Positions 35,386 through 44,003 of a DNA stretch of 64,000 bases are shown in pieces (position 1 is the first letter of the stretch; each line of letters starts with the position of its first letter). A program made the translations under genes and the position numbers. This DNA comes from WSZJ01 sp964590435. GTDB lineage: Bacteria; Planctomycetota; MHYJ01; WSZJ01. Below the pieces are notes generated by a model. The model ran no database searches and was not told where the DNA came from. It saw nothing but the letters and a program-made list of their open reading frames with translations. The stretch lies in the NCBI GenBank assembly GCA_964590435.1, contig CAZPWT010000034.1, positions 1-64,000 on the forward strand, given 5' to 3'.

Positions 35386-36006
35386 CTAACCGTTCGACGC
35401 GGCCTTGACCTCGGGGCGGTTGCGGCGCTCGATGCCGAGGAGCTGGTACACCGTCTCCTTCAGCTCCTTGATGTCGGGCTTCGCCACGAACGCCTCCGCG
35501 CCGGCCTTGATCACCTTGGGCTTGAGGCGCGGGTAGCCGCTGAACACGACGACCGGCGTCCCCTGCAGCTCCTTGGACGCCTTGATGAACTCCAGCACCT
35601 TCTCCCCGCGCATGCCGGGGATCTTCAGGTCGAGGATGATGATGTCGGGCTTCGCCGTTCCGCAGGCGAAGAGCGTGTCGACGGCGTTGTTGGCGACGCG
35701 CACCTCGACGTCGATGCGCACGTCGAGCGAGAAATTCGCCTTGAGCGCCTTGAGCAGGACCGGGTCGTCGTCGACCATCAGGATCCGCTTCTTCTCGCCG
35801 CCGATCTCGGTGCGGTCCAGCTCCTCGCGGGGGATGCCCAGCCGGTCCATGAACTCGGTGAGGTACTGGCGCGGGACCCGCAGCTCGCCCTTGTCGCCGC
35901 GCGTCTTGTACCCGCGCAGGATGCCCTCTTCGTGGCGCTTGAGGACGGTCGGGACCGAGATGCCGCAGATGCGGCCGACTTCGGCAGAGGTAAAAAACCG
36001 CTTCAT
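35386..36006 (-). CDS. Response regulator with N-terminal excisionase-type HTH
   Basis: A 206-residue protein with domains in the reverse of the common order. An excisionase/MerR-like winged HTH is first (residues 1-55, MKRFFTSAEVGRICGISVPTVLKRHEEG). A receiver domain follows (about 72-190): acidic pocket RILMVDDDP, phospho-acceptor Asp in IIILDLKIPGM, the Ser of VVFSGYP and Lys in VAKPD. The start ATG has a strong HTH immediately after it. The output is presumably DNA binding controlled by phosphorylation; no sensor kinase is adjacent. A terminator follows. Confidence 0.85.
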   Translation of the reverse strand: MKRFFTSAEVGRICGISVPTVLKRHEEGILRGYKTRGDKGELRVPRQYLTEFMDRLGIPREELDRTEIGGEKKRILMVDDDPVLLKALKANFSLDVRIDVEVRVANNAVDTLFACGTAKPDIIILDLKIPGMRGEKVLEFIKASKELQGTPVVVFSGYPRLKPKVIKAGAEAFVAKPDIKELKETVYQLLGIERRNRPEVKAASNG

Positions 36007-36387
36007 GAGGGATCCTTGACGCGAGTAATTAAGCCAATGGAGTGTAATTCCGCGAGGGGGGGCGGGTCAACAAAAACGTTAAAATGGTAAAGGCCGTCCG
36101 GATCGTGAGGGACTGCGGCAAAGATCACGCCCCTAAAGGGTTGCGGAGTTTTCAGCGTTTCACGCCGTACCGGTATGCACGCAGACAGACCCCGGGAAAA
36201 AGCCTGCGGGTCAAGCTGCGTCGGTCCAGTGACGGTGGTTTGAAAGGTCAGTCGGTTGCGGGCCGACTCCGCCCGACCCGCAGGCTTTTTCCCGGGGTCT
36301 GTCTGGATTCGAGCCGACTCCTGGCGGCGGGCTCAGTCGAGGCCGCCTCGAAGCCGAAATAGGAAACAGCTAAATTCCGGAGCGCCC
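36007..36387. other. Divergent intergenic region with hairpin copy 2
   Basis: These 381 bases lie between the leftward response regulator and the rightward C26 peptidase gene. The left part (36010-36085) is A+T-rich and should contain the regulator promoter. The middle is filled by the long-arm hairpin listed next. No gene was found. Confidence 0.5.
36182..36305. repeat. Long-arm hairpin element, copy 2
   Basis: A perfect 31-bp inverted repeat (36182-36212 with 36275-36305) encloses 62 nt. An inner stem pairs GTCGGTCC (36220-36227) with GGGCCGAC (36260-36267) using one G-U pair. The core shares GCTGCGTCGG, AGTGACGGT and GCGGGCCGACTCCGCCC with copy 1 at 20.5 kb. The outer arms differ in sequence from copy 1 although each copy is fully self-complementary. 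Confidence 0.85.
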
Positions 36388-37122
36388 ATGAAGCCCCTGA
36401 TCGGCCTGAACCTGAACCAGGATGGGAACCTGTTCGTGCTGCAGCAGCCGTACTGGGAGGCGGTGACGGCGTCGGGGGGGATCCCTGTCCCGATTGCGCC
36501 GCTGGCGTCGCTGGACGACGTGGACGCCATCCTCGAGACGCTGGACGGGCTGGTGCTGACCGGCGGCGGGGACATCGACCCGGCGCGGTACGGGCAGCGG
36601 CCGCACAAGTCGCTGGCGCCGGTGTCGCAGCCGAAGCACGACTCGGACTTCCAGCTTGCGGCGCGGGCGCTGGAGTTCGAGATGCCGATCCTCGGCGTGT
36701 GCTACGGGATGCAACTGCTGACGGTGCTTCATGGGGGCGACCTGGTGCAGGACGTGCCGACGATGGTGAAGGGCGCGCTGGAGCACTGGGGAGAGCCGCC
36801 GAAGGACGGGGAGCACCCGGTGCGGATCGAGAGGGGAAGCCTGATCCACCGGATCCAGGGGTGCGAGTCGATGCTGGTGAACAGCCACCATCACCAGGCG
36901 GCGGGGAAGACGGGGAGTTTCCGGGTGACAGCGCGCGCGGAGGACGGCGTCATCGAAGCCGTCGAGCCGGCGAAGCCCGGGAAGTCGTTCCTGCTGGGAG
37001 TGCAGTGGCATCCCGAGCGCATGAAGGACAAGCCCGGCGGGTACGGGCCGTACCGCGCGCTCGTCGAGGCCGCCTCGTGCTACCGGGACGGGAGCGGGTT
37101 TGACGTGACGATCCTGCGCTGA
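36388..37122 (+). CDS. Class I glutamine-amidotransferase-like hydrolase (peptidase C26, PuuD-like)
   Basis: A 244-residue gamma-glutamyl hydrolase of the C26 family, which cleaves gamma-glutamyl bonds, for example gamma-glutamyl-GABA. The oxyanion/N-terminal motif is VLTGGGDIDPARYG. The nucleophile Cys is in PILGVCYGMQLL (about residue 110), and the His/Glu pair in GVQWHPERM (about 212). The spacing MLVNSHHHQA is typical of PuuD. The ATG follows GGAG by 6 nt. Substrate in this organism is unknown, since no polyamine genes are near. Confidence 0.85.
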   Translation: MKPLIGLNLNQDGNLFVLQQPYWEAVTASGGIPVPIAPLASLDDVDAILETLDGLVLTGGGDIDPARYGQRPHKSLAPVSQPKHDSDFQLAARALEFEMPILGVCYGMQLLTVLHGGDLVQDVPTMVKGALEHWGEPPKDGEHPVRIERGSLIHRIQGCESMLVNSHHHQAAGKTGSFRVTARAEDGVIEAVEPAKPGKSFLLGVQWHPERMKDKPGGYGPYRALVEAASCYRDGSGFDVTILR

Positions 37123-37209
37123 CCCCCGTTTCAGGGAATCGTCCGGCAGCCCGGTGTATAGTGCCCCCGAAAGCCCAAACTTTCATGGTCAGGGTTCAAC
37201 GGGGGCCCT

Positions 37210-40092
37210 ATGACTCGACCGCTGTGGATTGTTCTGAGCCTGGTCCTGGCGGCTCAAGTGTCGCCGGCGCAGGAAAACAGGGAGTACACGTCGAAATCGG
37301 GCAATTTCCGGATGCTGTACCCGGATTCCTGGAAGCGCGGCGGGCGGCCACCGGAGAATTTCGAGGTCCTGCTGACCCGGGGCGTCTCGGCGATCATGAT
37401 CGCCGCCACCGAGACGAACGTCACTCCCGAGGACATCGCCGAGGACGTCGAGTCGAACACCAAGATGCTTATGGACGGCGCCTGGCGCGAATCGCGCCGC
37501 GAACTGGCCGTGGCGGGGGAGCGGGCGATCGAGGATCGCTTCAATGTCCACAACCAGGGGTTCGAGGGCGACCTCGTCGTCGCGGTCTTCTGCCACCAGG
37601 GAATCGCCTACCGGGTCGTCGCGGTGTCGACGAACATCGAGGACGGTGACGTCCTTTCCGATTTCCACTTCATCCTGAAGAACTGGTCGTATTCCAGGGA
37701 CCGCGACGACTGGCTGAAGAAGAACGAGGGCAAGCCCGCCCCGCTGGCGATGCTGGGCGGCCGCGTCGAATTCACGCTGAACCGGCCGCGGTGGCGCGAA
37801 ACGACCCTCGAAGACGAGACGAGCTGGCAGACTCTCGACCACGCGGGGTTCGCGCTGTTTTCCGGCGGCGGATGGATCAGCGTGGAGGTCGTGAAGGCCA
37901 ACGGCGCGCAGGACCAGGAGCTGAACCGCCTCGGTCACGACCTCGCCCGGTACTTCACGGATTCCCGGATCGCCGTCGCCCGGGCCGACCTGTCCTCGGG
38001 TGCCGGCTGGTGCGTTTCCGTGCAGGGAAAACTGAAGGGCGAGCCGCGATACCTTCGCGGCTTCGCGGCCGTCGAGGGCGACCTGGTCGTGCGCGCGTGG
38101 ATCGAGTGCCAGGCGTCGCGCCGCGAGGACACGCTGCGCGACTGGAAACAGCTCGCCTCGTCCCTCGTCTTCCACCCGCAAGGCAAAGGCCCGCAGCCTC
38201 CCGCGTGGACGCCTGTCCTCGACTCCGGCCCCGCCTCCCGCGCGGAACTCGACCCCGCCCACACGGTTTCCCGGCCCCTGCTGAACTTCGCCCGCGCCCA
38301 GGCCCTTCTCGCCCTTTCCCCGGATCTCTCCCGCGCGGCGTTCGCCGGCGAAGGCCGTTCGTACGTGGAGGATCTCTCGACCGGGAGGCGAAGCCTGCTG
38401 CCCGAGGAAGTGGGACGCGGGACCGCCATCGCCTGGTCCGCTGACGGGAGGCTGCTGGCCTACTCAGGGGACAAGGCCGTTACGGTCGTGAATCTCCAGG
38501 ACGGAAAGACCGCGAAGTTCGAAATCAGGGCGTCCTCGCTGGCCTTCGGTGGCGCCGGGTTCGACCTGTTCGCCGCCGTCACCGGGCCTGACCCGGGCGC
38601 CCGCTTCCATACATCGACGCTGCTTCGGGTCCCAAGGGACGGCGGCAAGCGCGACACGCTCGTGTCGTTTCCGCTCTCCAGGGTGACGTGTGTCGCCGTT
38701 TCGCCGGACGGGAAGCGTCTCGCGGTGGGCACGAACGAGCGGCTGCCCCGGCGATCGGAGTCCGGTGCGAACCTGTTTGTCGGGGCGATCGACGGGACCG
38801 GGATGACGCGCGTGACGGAGGGGGCGGAGGACGTGACCGCCGTCGCATGGACGGCGGACGGCGCCTCGCTCGTCTTCCTGCGGAGGCTGGCCGTGGACGG
38901 GGAAGGGCACGTTCCGTCCTGGGGCGGGCCCCGGGATCTCTGGCGCGTCCCGGCGGGCGGAGGGGCCGCCGTGAACCTCACGCGCTGCGGCACCGTTACG
39001 GGGTTCGTCCTCGCAGGCGACAGGGTCGCCCTCGAGTTCAACGACTGGCGGCTTCCCGAGGCCGCGCGCGGCGTCTTCGAGGCCCGGATCCACGACCTCG
39101 AGAAGGCCACCGCCGCCCTGCCCCTTCCCGCGCCGCTCGATCGCGCCGGGCACTCGCGCGCCATCCAGGAGCGCCTTGCCCCCCTGCTGGCGCGGAAATC
39201 GATCGGCGAGATCGTCCCGACGGCGGAGTTCGTCGCTGAGCTCGCGAAGGGATTCGCGGCGGCGGCGGGCGATGTCTGCGAAACCCGGCTGGATTTCAGC
39301 GCGGAGTCGCTCGACAGGTTCTCCGCACTCCTTTCCGAGATCGACGTCTCCTCCCCGCTCTTGCTGGCAGCGGCCGGCGCCTACTACGGAGAGACGCTTC
39401 GCCTGGTCTCGGATGCCCAGTGGTCCCTGGGCCCGGAGCCCCTGCAGGCCTGGCTCAAGCCGTCTGATCCCCCGGCGAGCCTCGTCGCCGACGTCGTCCA
39501 GCCCTGGGCCGATGTCGCCGCCGTGCTGGCCGGCTCGGAAGACGCGTGGCTGCTGGACGCGGACTCGGCCCGCCGCGAATCGCGGCGCAAACACATCCTC
39601 CTGGTCCATCCCCCCTCGGGGGCGCAAGAGGCGGTCCGCGCATTCGAGGGGAAAGGGCTCGAGGACGCGCGCCGGTTGCTCGACGCGGGCGAGGTCGCCC
39701 GCGCCCTTCCCATCTTCCTCGAAGAGCTTCGCCGCTTCCCGCGCAGCGACGAGCTCGCGCTCTACGTCATAGCGGCCTGCGATGCGGCAGGGCTGGAGGA
39801 CGAGGCGCGCCGGTTCGTGGCCGATGCGGTCGACGCGGGGACCGAGGCCATCGCTCTTCTCGTCCGCCAGGCCGACGCGCTGGCGAAGAGCGAGCCCGGG
39901 AAGGCGCGGGAACTGTATCGCCGGGCGGCGCACGGCCGCTGGGGAACGGGGGAAGCGTTCATCAAGCTGGGGAAGTCCTACGATGCGACGGGTGAGCGTG
40001 CGCTGGCGGAGTCGTGCTGGCGCCAGGGGTGGAGAGGGGCGGACGAGGGGCAGCAGGCGGAGCTGAAGAAGCTGATGGGGGCACTGAAATGA
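37210..40092 (+). CDS. Large secreted protein with PsbP-like, TolB-like and TPR regions
   Basis: A 960-residue exported protein. After a signal peptide (ends near VSPAQ), residues about 25-330 contain two PsbP/DUF1795-like units (YTSKSGNFRMLYPDSW, and later FTLNRPRWRETTL). Residues about 350-620 read as a beta-propeller with TolB-like repeats (AIAWSADGRLLAYSG, RVTCVAVSPDGKRLAVG, VTAVAWTADGASLVFL). The C-terminal part is helical and TPR-like (ALPIFLEELRRFP and RELYRRAAHGRW). Its TGA overlaps the ATG of the next gene (ATGA). Role unknown; the fold mix suggests a periplasmic scaffold. Confidence 0.75.
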   Translation: MTRPLWIVLSLVLAAQVSPAQENREYTSKSGNFRMLYPDSWKRGGRPPENFEVLLTRGVSAIMIAATETNVTPEDIAEDVESNTKMLMDGAWRESRRELAVAGERAIEDRFNVHNQGFEGDLVVAVFCHQGIAYRVVAVSTNIEDGDVLSDFHFILKNWSYSRDRDDWLKKNEGKPAPLAMLGGRVEFTLNRPRWRETTLEDETSWQTLDHAGFALFSGGGWISVEVVKANGAQDQELNRLGHDLARYFTDSRIAVARADLSSGAGWCVSVQGKLKGEPRYLRGFAAVEGDLVVRAWIECQASRREDTLRDWKQLASSLVFHPQGKGPQPPAWTPVLDSGPASRAELDPAHTVSRPLLNFARAQALLALSPDLSRAAFAGEGRSYVEDLSTGRRSLLPEEVGRGTAIAWSADGRLLAYSGDKAVTVVNLQDGKTAKFEIRASSLAFGGAGFDLFAAVTGPDPGARFHTSTLLRVPRDGGKRDTLVSFPLSRVTCVAVSPDGKRLAVGTNERLPRRSESGANLFVGAIDGTGMTRVTEGAEDVTAVAWTADGASLVFLRRLAVDGEGHVPSWGGPRDLWRVPAGGGAAVNLTRCGTVTGFVLAGDRVALEFNDWRLPEAARGVFEARIHDLEKATAALPLPAPLDRAGHSRAIQERLAPLLARKSIGEIVPTAEFVAELAKGFAAAAGDVCETRLDFSAESLDRFSALLSEIDVSSPLLLAAAGAYYGETLRLVSDAQWSLGPEPLQAWLKPSDPPASLVADVVQPWADVAAVLAGSEDAWLLDADSARRESRRKHILLVHPPSGAQEAVRAFEGKGLEDARRLLDAGEVARALPIFLEELRRFPRSDELALYVIAACDAAGLEDEARRFVADAVDAGTEAIALLVRQADALAKSEPGKARELYRRAAHGRWGTGEAFIKLGKSYDATGERALAESCWRQGWRGADEGQQAELKKLMGALK

Positions 40093-41369
40093 GGATGGAG
40101 AGCGCGCCGCGAGCGCGGAGGGTCCTGGGCTTCGCCGTTGCCGCGCTTGCCGTGGCTGCCGGGGCCGCCATTGCCGGTCCGCCCGGCGAATCCGCGATCG
40201 CCGGCGATTGGTGGTCGGAAGACCCCGCGGTCCGGATCGTGCTGCGCGCAGACCACACGGCGACGCGATTCCAGCGCGAGGAGCGCGAGCGCGCCGAGGG
40301 AAGGTGGGAGCTCGTGGGCTCCAGGCTCTCGCTGGCCTGGAGCGTTGGCAAGTCGAGCGACTTCGAAGCCAGCGTCATCGACGACCAGCTCTCGCTCAAG
40401 TCGGACGCCGGGACCATGACCCTCAGGAGGGACGATCCCGAGGCCCGGGAGAAGGAACTCGCCCAGTGCCTGCACGATCACGAGGCGCGCCGGAAAGTCT
40501 TCGGCGCCGAGAACGACGACGCGGTGATCCGGAAGACCATGGAAAGCGACGCGAAGACCCGGGAGCGCGTCGAGGTCCTCCTCTCGCTCCTCGCGGGGCG
40601 AGGCGACGCTTCGCTCGAGCTCGCCCGCCGCGTCCTGGGAAAGCACTTCCCCGAGGACCTGCCGATGCTCGAGGAGCGCGACGGCAAGAAGAAGGACCGG
40701 CGATGCGGCAACAACCTGAAGCAGCTCGGGGTGTACCTGGCGCTGTACGAGTCGAAGTTCAAGAAGTACCCGGAGAAGATCGAGCAGGTGAAGCGCCCCG
40801 ACATGGCGACCAGCGAGGCGCTGTTCATGTGCCCGCTGCTGGGCGAGGGGCATCGCTACGTGTACGTCTGGTCGAAGGACGGCGACGCGACCCCGAACGA
40901 CTCGCTGACGCTCTACTGCGACGCGCCACACCCGGACGGCCAGCGCCAGTTCCTGACGTTCAACGGCCGTGCCTGGGAGCTCCCCGAGGAAACGTTCCAG
41001 GACGTCCTGCGCACGGGCTCGATCGAGGGCGTCATCCCGGCGATCGAGGACGTGGTCGTGAAGCTGGAGGACGCGGCCGACGGGACGGACCTGGTCGCGA
41101 CGTTCGTGGGGCGGCGCCTTCGTCCCGTGATGCGCGACGGGAAGCCGGTGTTCCGGGTGACGGTGACGGCCCGCCTGTCCAACATGGACTTCGAGCGCAT
41201 CCGCGCATCGGAGGACATCGAGGCCCCGGCGATCGGCGACGGGATGGAGATGGAAATCCGGTGGCGCCTGCCGAAAGCCTGTGTCGAAGGGCGGGCGTCA
41301 GTCATCCTGGGCTTCACGGATGCGTCCACCGGCCGCTCCGTCGACGCCTGGGAACCTCTGCGGCGGTAG
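40089..41369 (+). CDS. Secreted protein with pseudopilin-like segment
   Basis: A 426-residue protein with a basic, hydrophobic export signal (VLGFAVAALAVAAGAAIAG). The middle contains RRCGNNLKQLGVYLALYESKFKKYP (described in parts: CGNNLKQLG then LYESKFKKYPE). This is the DUF1559/GspG-like pattern that planctomycete pseudopilin-like proteins use after the N-terminal helix, with FMCPLLGEG after it. The start overlaps the stop of the upstream gene, so it is co-translated with the PsbP/TolB-like protein. Function unknown. Confidence 0.68.
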   Translation: MRMESAPRARRVLGFAVAALAVAAGAAIAGPPGESAIAGDWWSEDPAVRIVLRADHTATRFQREERERAEGRWELVGSRLSLAWSVGKSSDFEASVIDDQLSLKSDAGTMTLRRDDPEAREKELAQCLHDHEARRKVFGAENDDAVIRKTMESDAKTRERVEVLLSLLAGRGDASLELARRVLGKHFPEDLPMLEERDGKKKDRRCGNNLKQLGVYLALYESKFKKYPEKIEQVKRPDMATSEALFMCPLLGEGHRYVYVWSKDGDATPNDSLTLYCDAPHPDGQRQFLTFNGRAWELPEETFQDVLRTGSIEGVIPAIEDVVVKLEDAADGTDLVATFVGRRLRPVMRDGKPVFRVTVTARLSNMDFERIRASEDIEAPAIGDGMEMEIRWRLPKACVEGRASVILGFTDASTGRSVDAWEPLRR

Positions 41370-41409
41370 ACCATGCGGTAAACGTCTGAAACACAAGCCG
41401 TTACGAGAT

Positions 41410-41526
41410 CGCGTGATGAATCCGGGTGACGGCGAGCGGTCGGGGCGAGCGCAGCAACGACGCCGGCCTTTCGGCATCGTCGCGCAGCGAGGTCCGACCG
41501 CCGGCGGCACCCGGATTCATCACGCG
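41410..41526. repeat. Long hairpin between convergent genes
   Basis: A perfect 19-bp inverted repeat (41410-41428 with 41508-41526) flanks a core that itself folds: CGGTCGG pairs with CCGACCG, and GCCGG faces CCGGC around a short loop. The core contains GAGCGCAGC words like the repeats at 24.5 and 46.4 kb. It fills the gap between a plus-strand gene and argH, so it could terminate both, although no T-tract is present. Confidence 0.7.
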
Positions 41527-41529
41527 CTC

Positions 41530-42837
41530 TCAGCGGTTTGACCACTCCTTGCGGATCCGCGTCAGCCTGCCGGCGAGCCTGCCCAGCCCGAGATTCCCCG
41601 TTCCCCCGAGGTGCGACCGCATCCGCATCGCGGCGTCCAGGTCCGGCGCCTTCCACTTGCCGGCCTCCTCCGCAACCTGCCGGTACGCGTCCCGCCACGG
41701 CACGCCGCTCGACACCCGCCGCAGCGCTTCGTCCGTCGCGAACAGGTCGGGCGTGCATGCCGCCCGGCAGCGCTTCTCGTCGAACGCCAGGTGCGGCACG
41801 ACGTGGGCCATCACGCGGAGCGTCGCCAGGGCGTGGGTGATGCCGCGCAGGAATGGTTCCTTCGTGAGCTGGTAGTCGCGGTTGTAGCCGCTCGGCAGGC
41901 CGAGAAGGGTCTCGCGGACCTGCTCTTCGCAGGCGTGGACGACCGCGTAGGCGCCGCGCGCGAGCTCGAAGACGTCGGGGTTTTTCTTCTGCGGCATGAT
42001 CGAGCTTCCGGTCGTGAACTTGTCGGGGAGCCTGATGAATCCGAACTCCTCGGAGCTGAACCAGACGACGTCCGTGGCGAGGCGGTTGACGGAGAGCATG
42101 AGGAGGGACAGCGCCGCGAGGATGGCGGCCTCGATGCGGCCGCGGGCGTTCTGCGCCGCGAGGACGTTCTCGTGGACGCGCCCGAATCCCGCGGCGTCGG
42201 CGACGAGCTGGCGGGGCATGGGAAGCGGGACTCCGTAGCCGGCGGCGCTTCCGAGGGGGGAGCGGTCGGCGAGGGAGTAACCGACGGCGAGCATGGCGAC
42301 GTCGTCGGCGACGGATTCGGCGTGGGCGCCGGCCCATAGGCCCGCGGAGGAGAGCATGGCGCGGCGGGTGTGGGTGTAGCCGGGCATGGGGATGCGTTCG
42401 TTGTGGCGGGCGAGCGCCATGAGGGCGTGGGAGAGGTCGAGGGCGGCGTCGGAGAGGAGGCGGAGGCGGTCCTTGGCGAAGAGGCGGAGGGCGGCGACGA
42501 CCTGGTCGTTGCGGGAGCGGCCTGTGTGGACTTTCTTGCCGAGGTCGCCCAGTTTCTTCGTGAGCTCGAGCTCGATGGCGGTGTGGCCGTCCTCGTGTTC
42601 CTCGGAGGCGCGGAACTGCCCTTTCTCCCAGCGGGCGAGGAGCTTCTCCATTTCCTTCGTGAGGCGGTCGGCTTCCTTCGGCGAGAGGACGCCGAGCTGG
42701 ACGAGGCCGCGGGCGTGGGCGATGGAGGCCTTGAGGTCGAACGGGAGGAGCTCGTTGTCGAGTTCCCAGTCGTTGCCGGCGCAGTAGCGCTGCGTGAGGG
42801 CGTCGGGGGACAGGCCTTTGAACCAGAGTGTCGGCAT
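41530..42837 (-). CDS. argH: Argininosuccinate lyase
   Basis: A 435-residue fumarase/aspartase-superfamily enzyme that splits argininosuccinate to arginine and fumarate, the last step of arginine synthesis. Signature blocks are HEDGHTAIE, KVHTGRSRNDQV, MPGYTHTRRA and the mobile loop GSSIMPQKKNPD with the catalytic Ser. The ATG at 42837 follows GGAGGTCTC directly and removes an unrelated 43-residue extension. argC lies upstream on the same strand across a 150-nt repeat-containing gap, and argB/NAGS and argG follow farther upstream. Confidence 0.94.
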   Translation of the reverse strand: MPTLWFKGLSPDALTQRYCAGNDWELDNELLPFDLKASIAHARGLVQLGVLSPKEADRLTKEMEKLLARWEKGQFRASEEHEDGHTAIELELTKKLGDLGKKVHTGRSRNDQVVAALRLFAKDRLRLLSDAALDLSHALMALARHNERIPMPGYTHTRRAMLSSAGLWAGAHAESVADDVAMLAVGYSLADRSPLGSAAGYGVPLPMPRQLVADAAGFGRVHENVLAAQNARGRIEAAILAALSLLMLSVNRLATDVVWFSSEEFGFIRLPDKFTTGSSIMPQKKNPDVFELARGAYAVVHACEEQVRETLLGLPSGYNRDYQLTKEPFLRGITHALATLRVMAHVVPHLAFDEKRCRAACTPDLFATDEALRRVSSGVPWRDAYRQVAEEAGKWKAPDLDAAMRMRSHLGGTGNLGLGRLAGRLTRIRKEWSNR

Positions 42838-42844
42838 GAGACCT

Positions 42845-42986
42845 CCGAGTTGCGGGATGCGAGTTACGGGTTGCGAGGGTAGCCGGGCGGAGGCGTATCG
42901 GCGACGGATTGACGGATCGCCAGGGTCACGGGCCCCGGCCGCGGAGCCGTTACTCGCAACCCGCAACCCGGAACTCGCAACTCCGG
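42845..42986. repeat. Imperfect inverted repeat of GAGTTGCGGG-type words in the argC-argH gap
   Basis: The left arm 42845-42877 and right arm 42953-42986 are each made of short repeated words (GAGTTGCGGG, GGGTTGCGAG) and are largely complementary; the inner 12 bases (CGGGTTGCGAG region) match exactly. About 75 nt lie between the arms. In an argC-argH transcript this would form a long stem-loop just before the argH ribosome site. Confidence 0.6.
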
Positions 42987-42987
42987 T

Positions 42988-43911
42988 TCAGAGTCTTAAA
43001 CCCTGCGTTTCAGGGAAACCGAGGAGCAGGTTCATGTTCTGCACCGCCTGGCCCGCCGCGCCTTTCCCGAGGTTGTCGATCGCGCTCACGACCACCAGTC
43101 TCCCGCGGCCGTCGGACTCGAAGCCTCCCAGCACCGCACGGTCCGTCCCGCGCACGTCCCGGAAGTCCGGGATCTTCTCCTGCACCTTCACCACCGGCTC
43201 CCCCCGGTACGCTTCTTCGTACAGCTCCCGGAATTCCCCCTCGCCCCGCACGAACAGGTGCGCCGTCACGATCAGCCCGCGGAAGGCGGGGACGACGTGG
43301 GGTGTGAAGTGCACCATCATGCCGAGCGCCCGCTCGATCTCAGCGACGTGCGCGTGGTGCGCCAGGTGGTAGGGGAGCACGTTTTCGGCCAGCACCTTCG
43401 GGTCGTTCCGCTCGTTCGGCTTGCGCCCCGCTCCCGAGAATCCGCTCTTGCCGTCGAACACCGCCCGCTCGACCAGCCCTTCCTTCACCAGCGGCCACGC
43501 GGCGAGCAGGCACGCCGTCGCGTAGCAGCCGGGGTTTGCGATCGCATCCGCCGTCGCGATCTCGCCGCGGAACAGCTCGGGAAGCCCGTACCTCCACTCG
43601 CCGCGCCAGTCGCGCGAGAGGTCGATGAGGCGGGACTTGGTGAAGAGCGGCGCGGTCTTCCTCGCGATCCCTTCGCTCGTCGCGAGGAACAGGAGGTCTG
43701 GGCTCATCGCCGCGATCTGCTCGGGAGTTTTCTCGGAGAAGCGCTCGTCGCCCTGCCAATCGGGAAAGGCGTCCTTGAGCGGCTTTCCAGGGGACGATTC
43801 GCTCTGGAGCGCGACGACCTCGACGCCGCCGTGGCCGCGGAGGATGCGCGCGAGTTCACCGCCGGCGTAACCGGAGGCTCCGAGGACGGCGACGGTTTTT
43901 CGGGAGGCCAT
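42988..43911 (-). CDS. argC: N-acetyl-gamma-glutamyl-phosphate reductase
   Basis: A 307-residue NADP-dependent reductase, the third step of arginine synthesis. It has the Rossmann start VAVLGASGYAGGELARIL (the glycine-rich loop), the catalytic Cys in AIANPGCYATA (about residue 130), the conserved SGFSGAGRKPNE block, and a His in FTPHVVPAFRGL. Length and motifs are normal. Same strand as argH, with the 150-nt repeat region between. Divergent from a small membrane-protein gene. Confidence 0.94.
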   Translation of the reverse strand: MASRKTVAVLGASGYAGGELARILRGHGGVEVVALQSESSPGKPLKDAFPDWQGDERFSEKTPEQIAAMSPDLLFLATSEGIARKTAPLFTKSRLIDLSRDWRGEWRYGLPELFRGEIATADAIANPGCYATACLLAAWPLVKEGLVERAVFDGKSGFSGAGRKPNERNDPKVLAENVLPYHLAHHAHVAEIERALGMMVHFTPHVVPAFRGLIVTAHLFVRGEGEFRELYEEAYRGEPVVKVQEKIPDFRDVRGTDRAVLGGFESDGRGRLVVVSAIDNLGKGAAGQAVQNMNLLLGFPETQGLRL

Positions 43912-44003
43912 GGGGCGGAGACTTTAGGAATTCCGGGCCGAGATTGAAAGGATGGAGAGGGCCCGGCCGCTAGAATCCGTTCGGTTTCTTGAAAGGAATT
44001 CCG

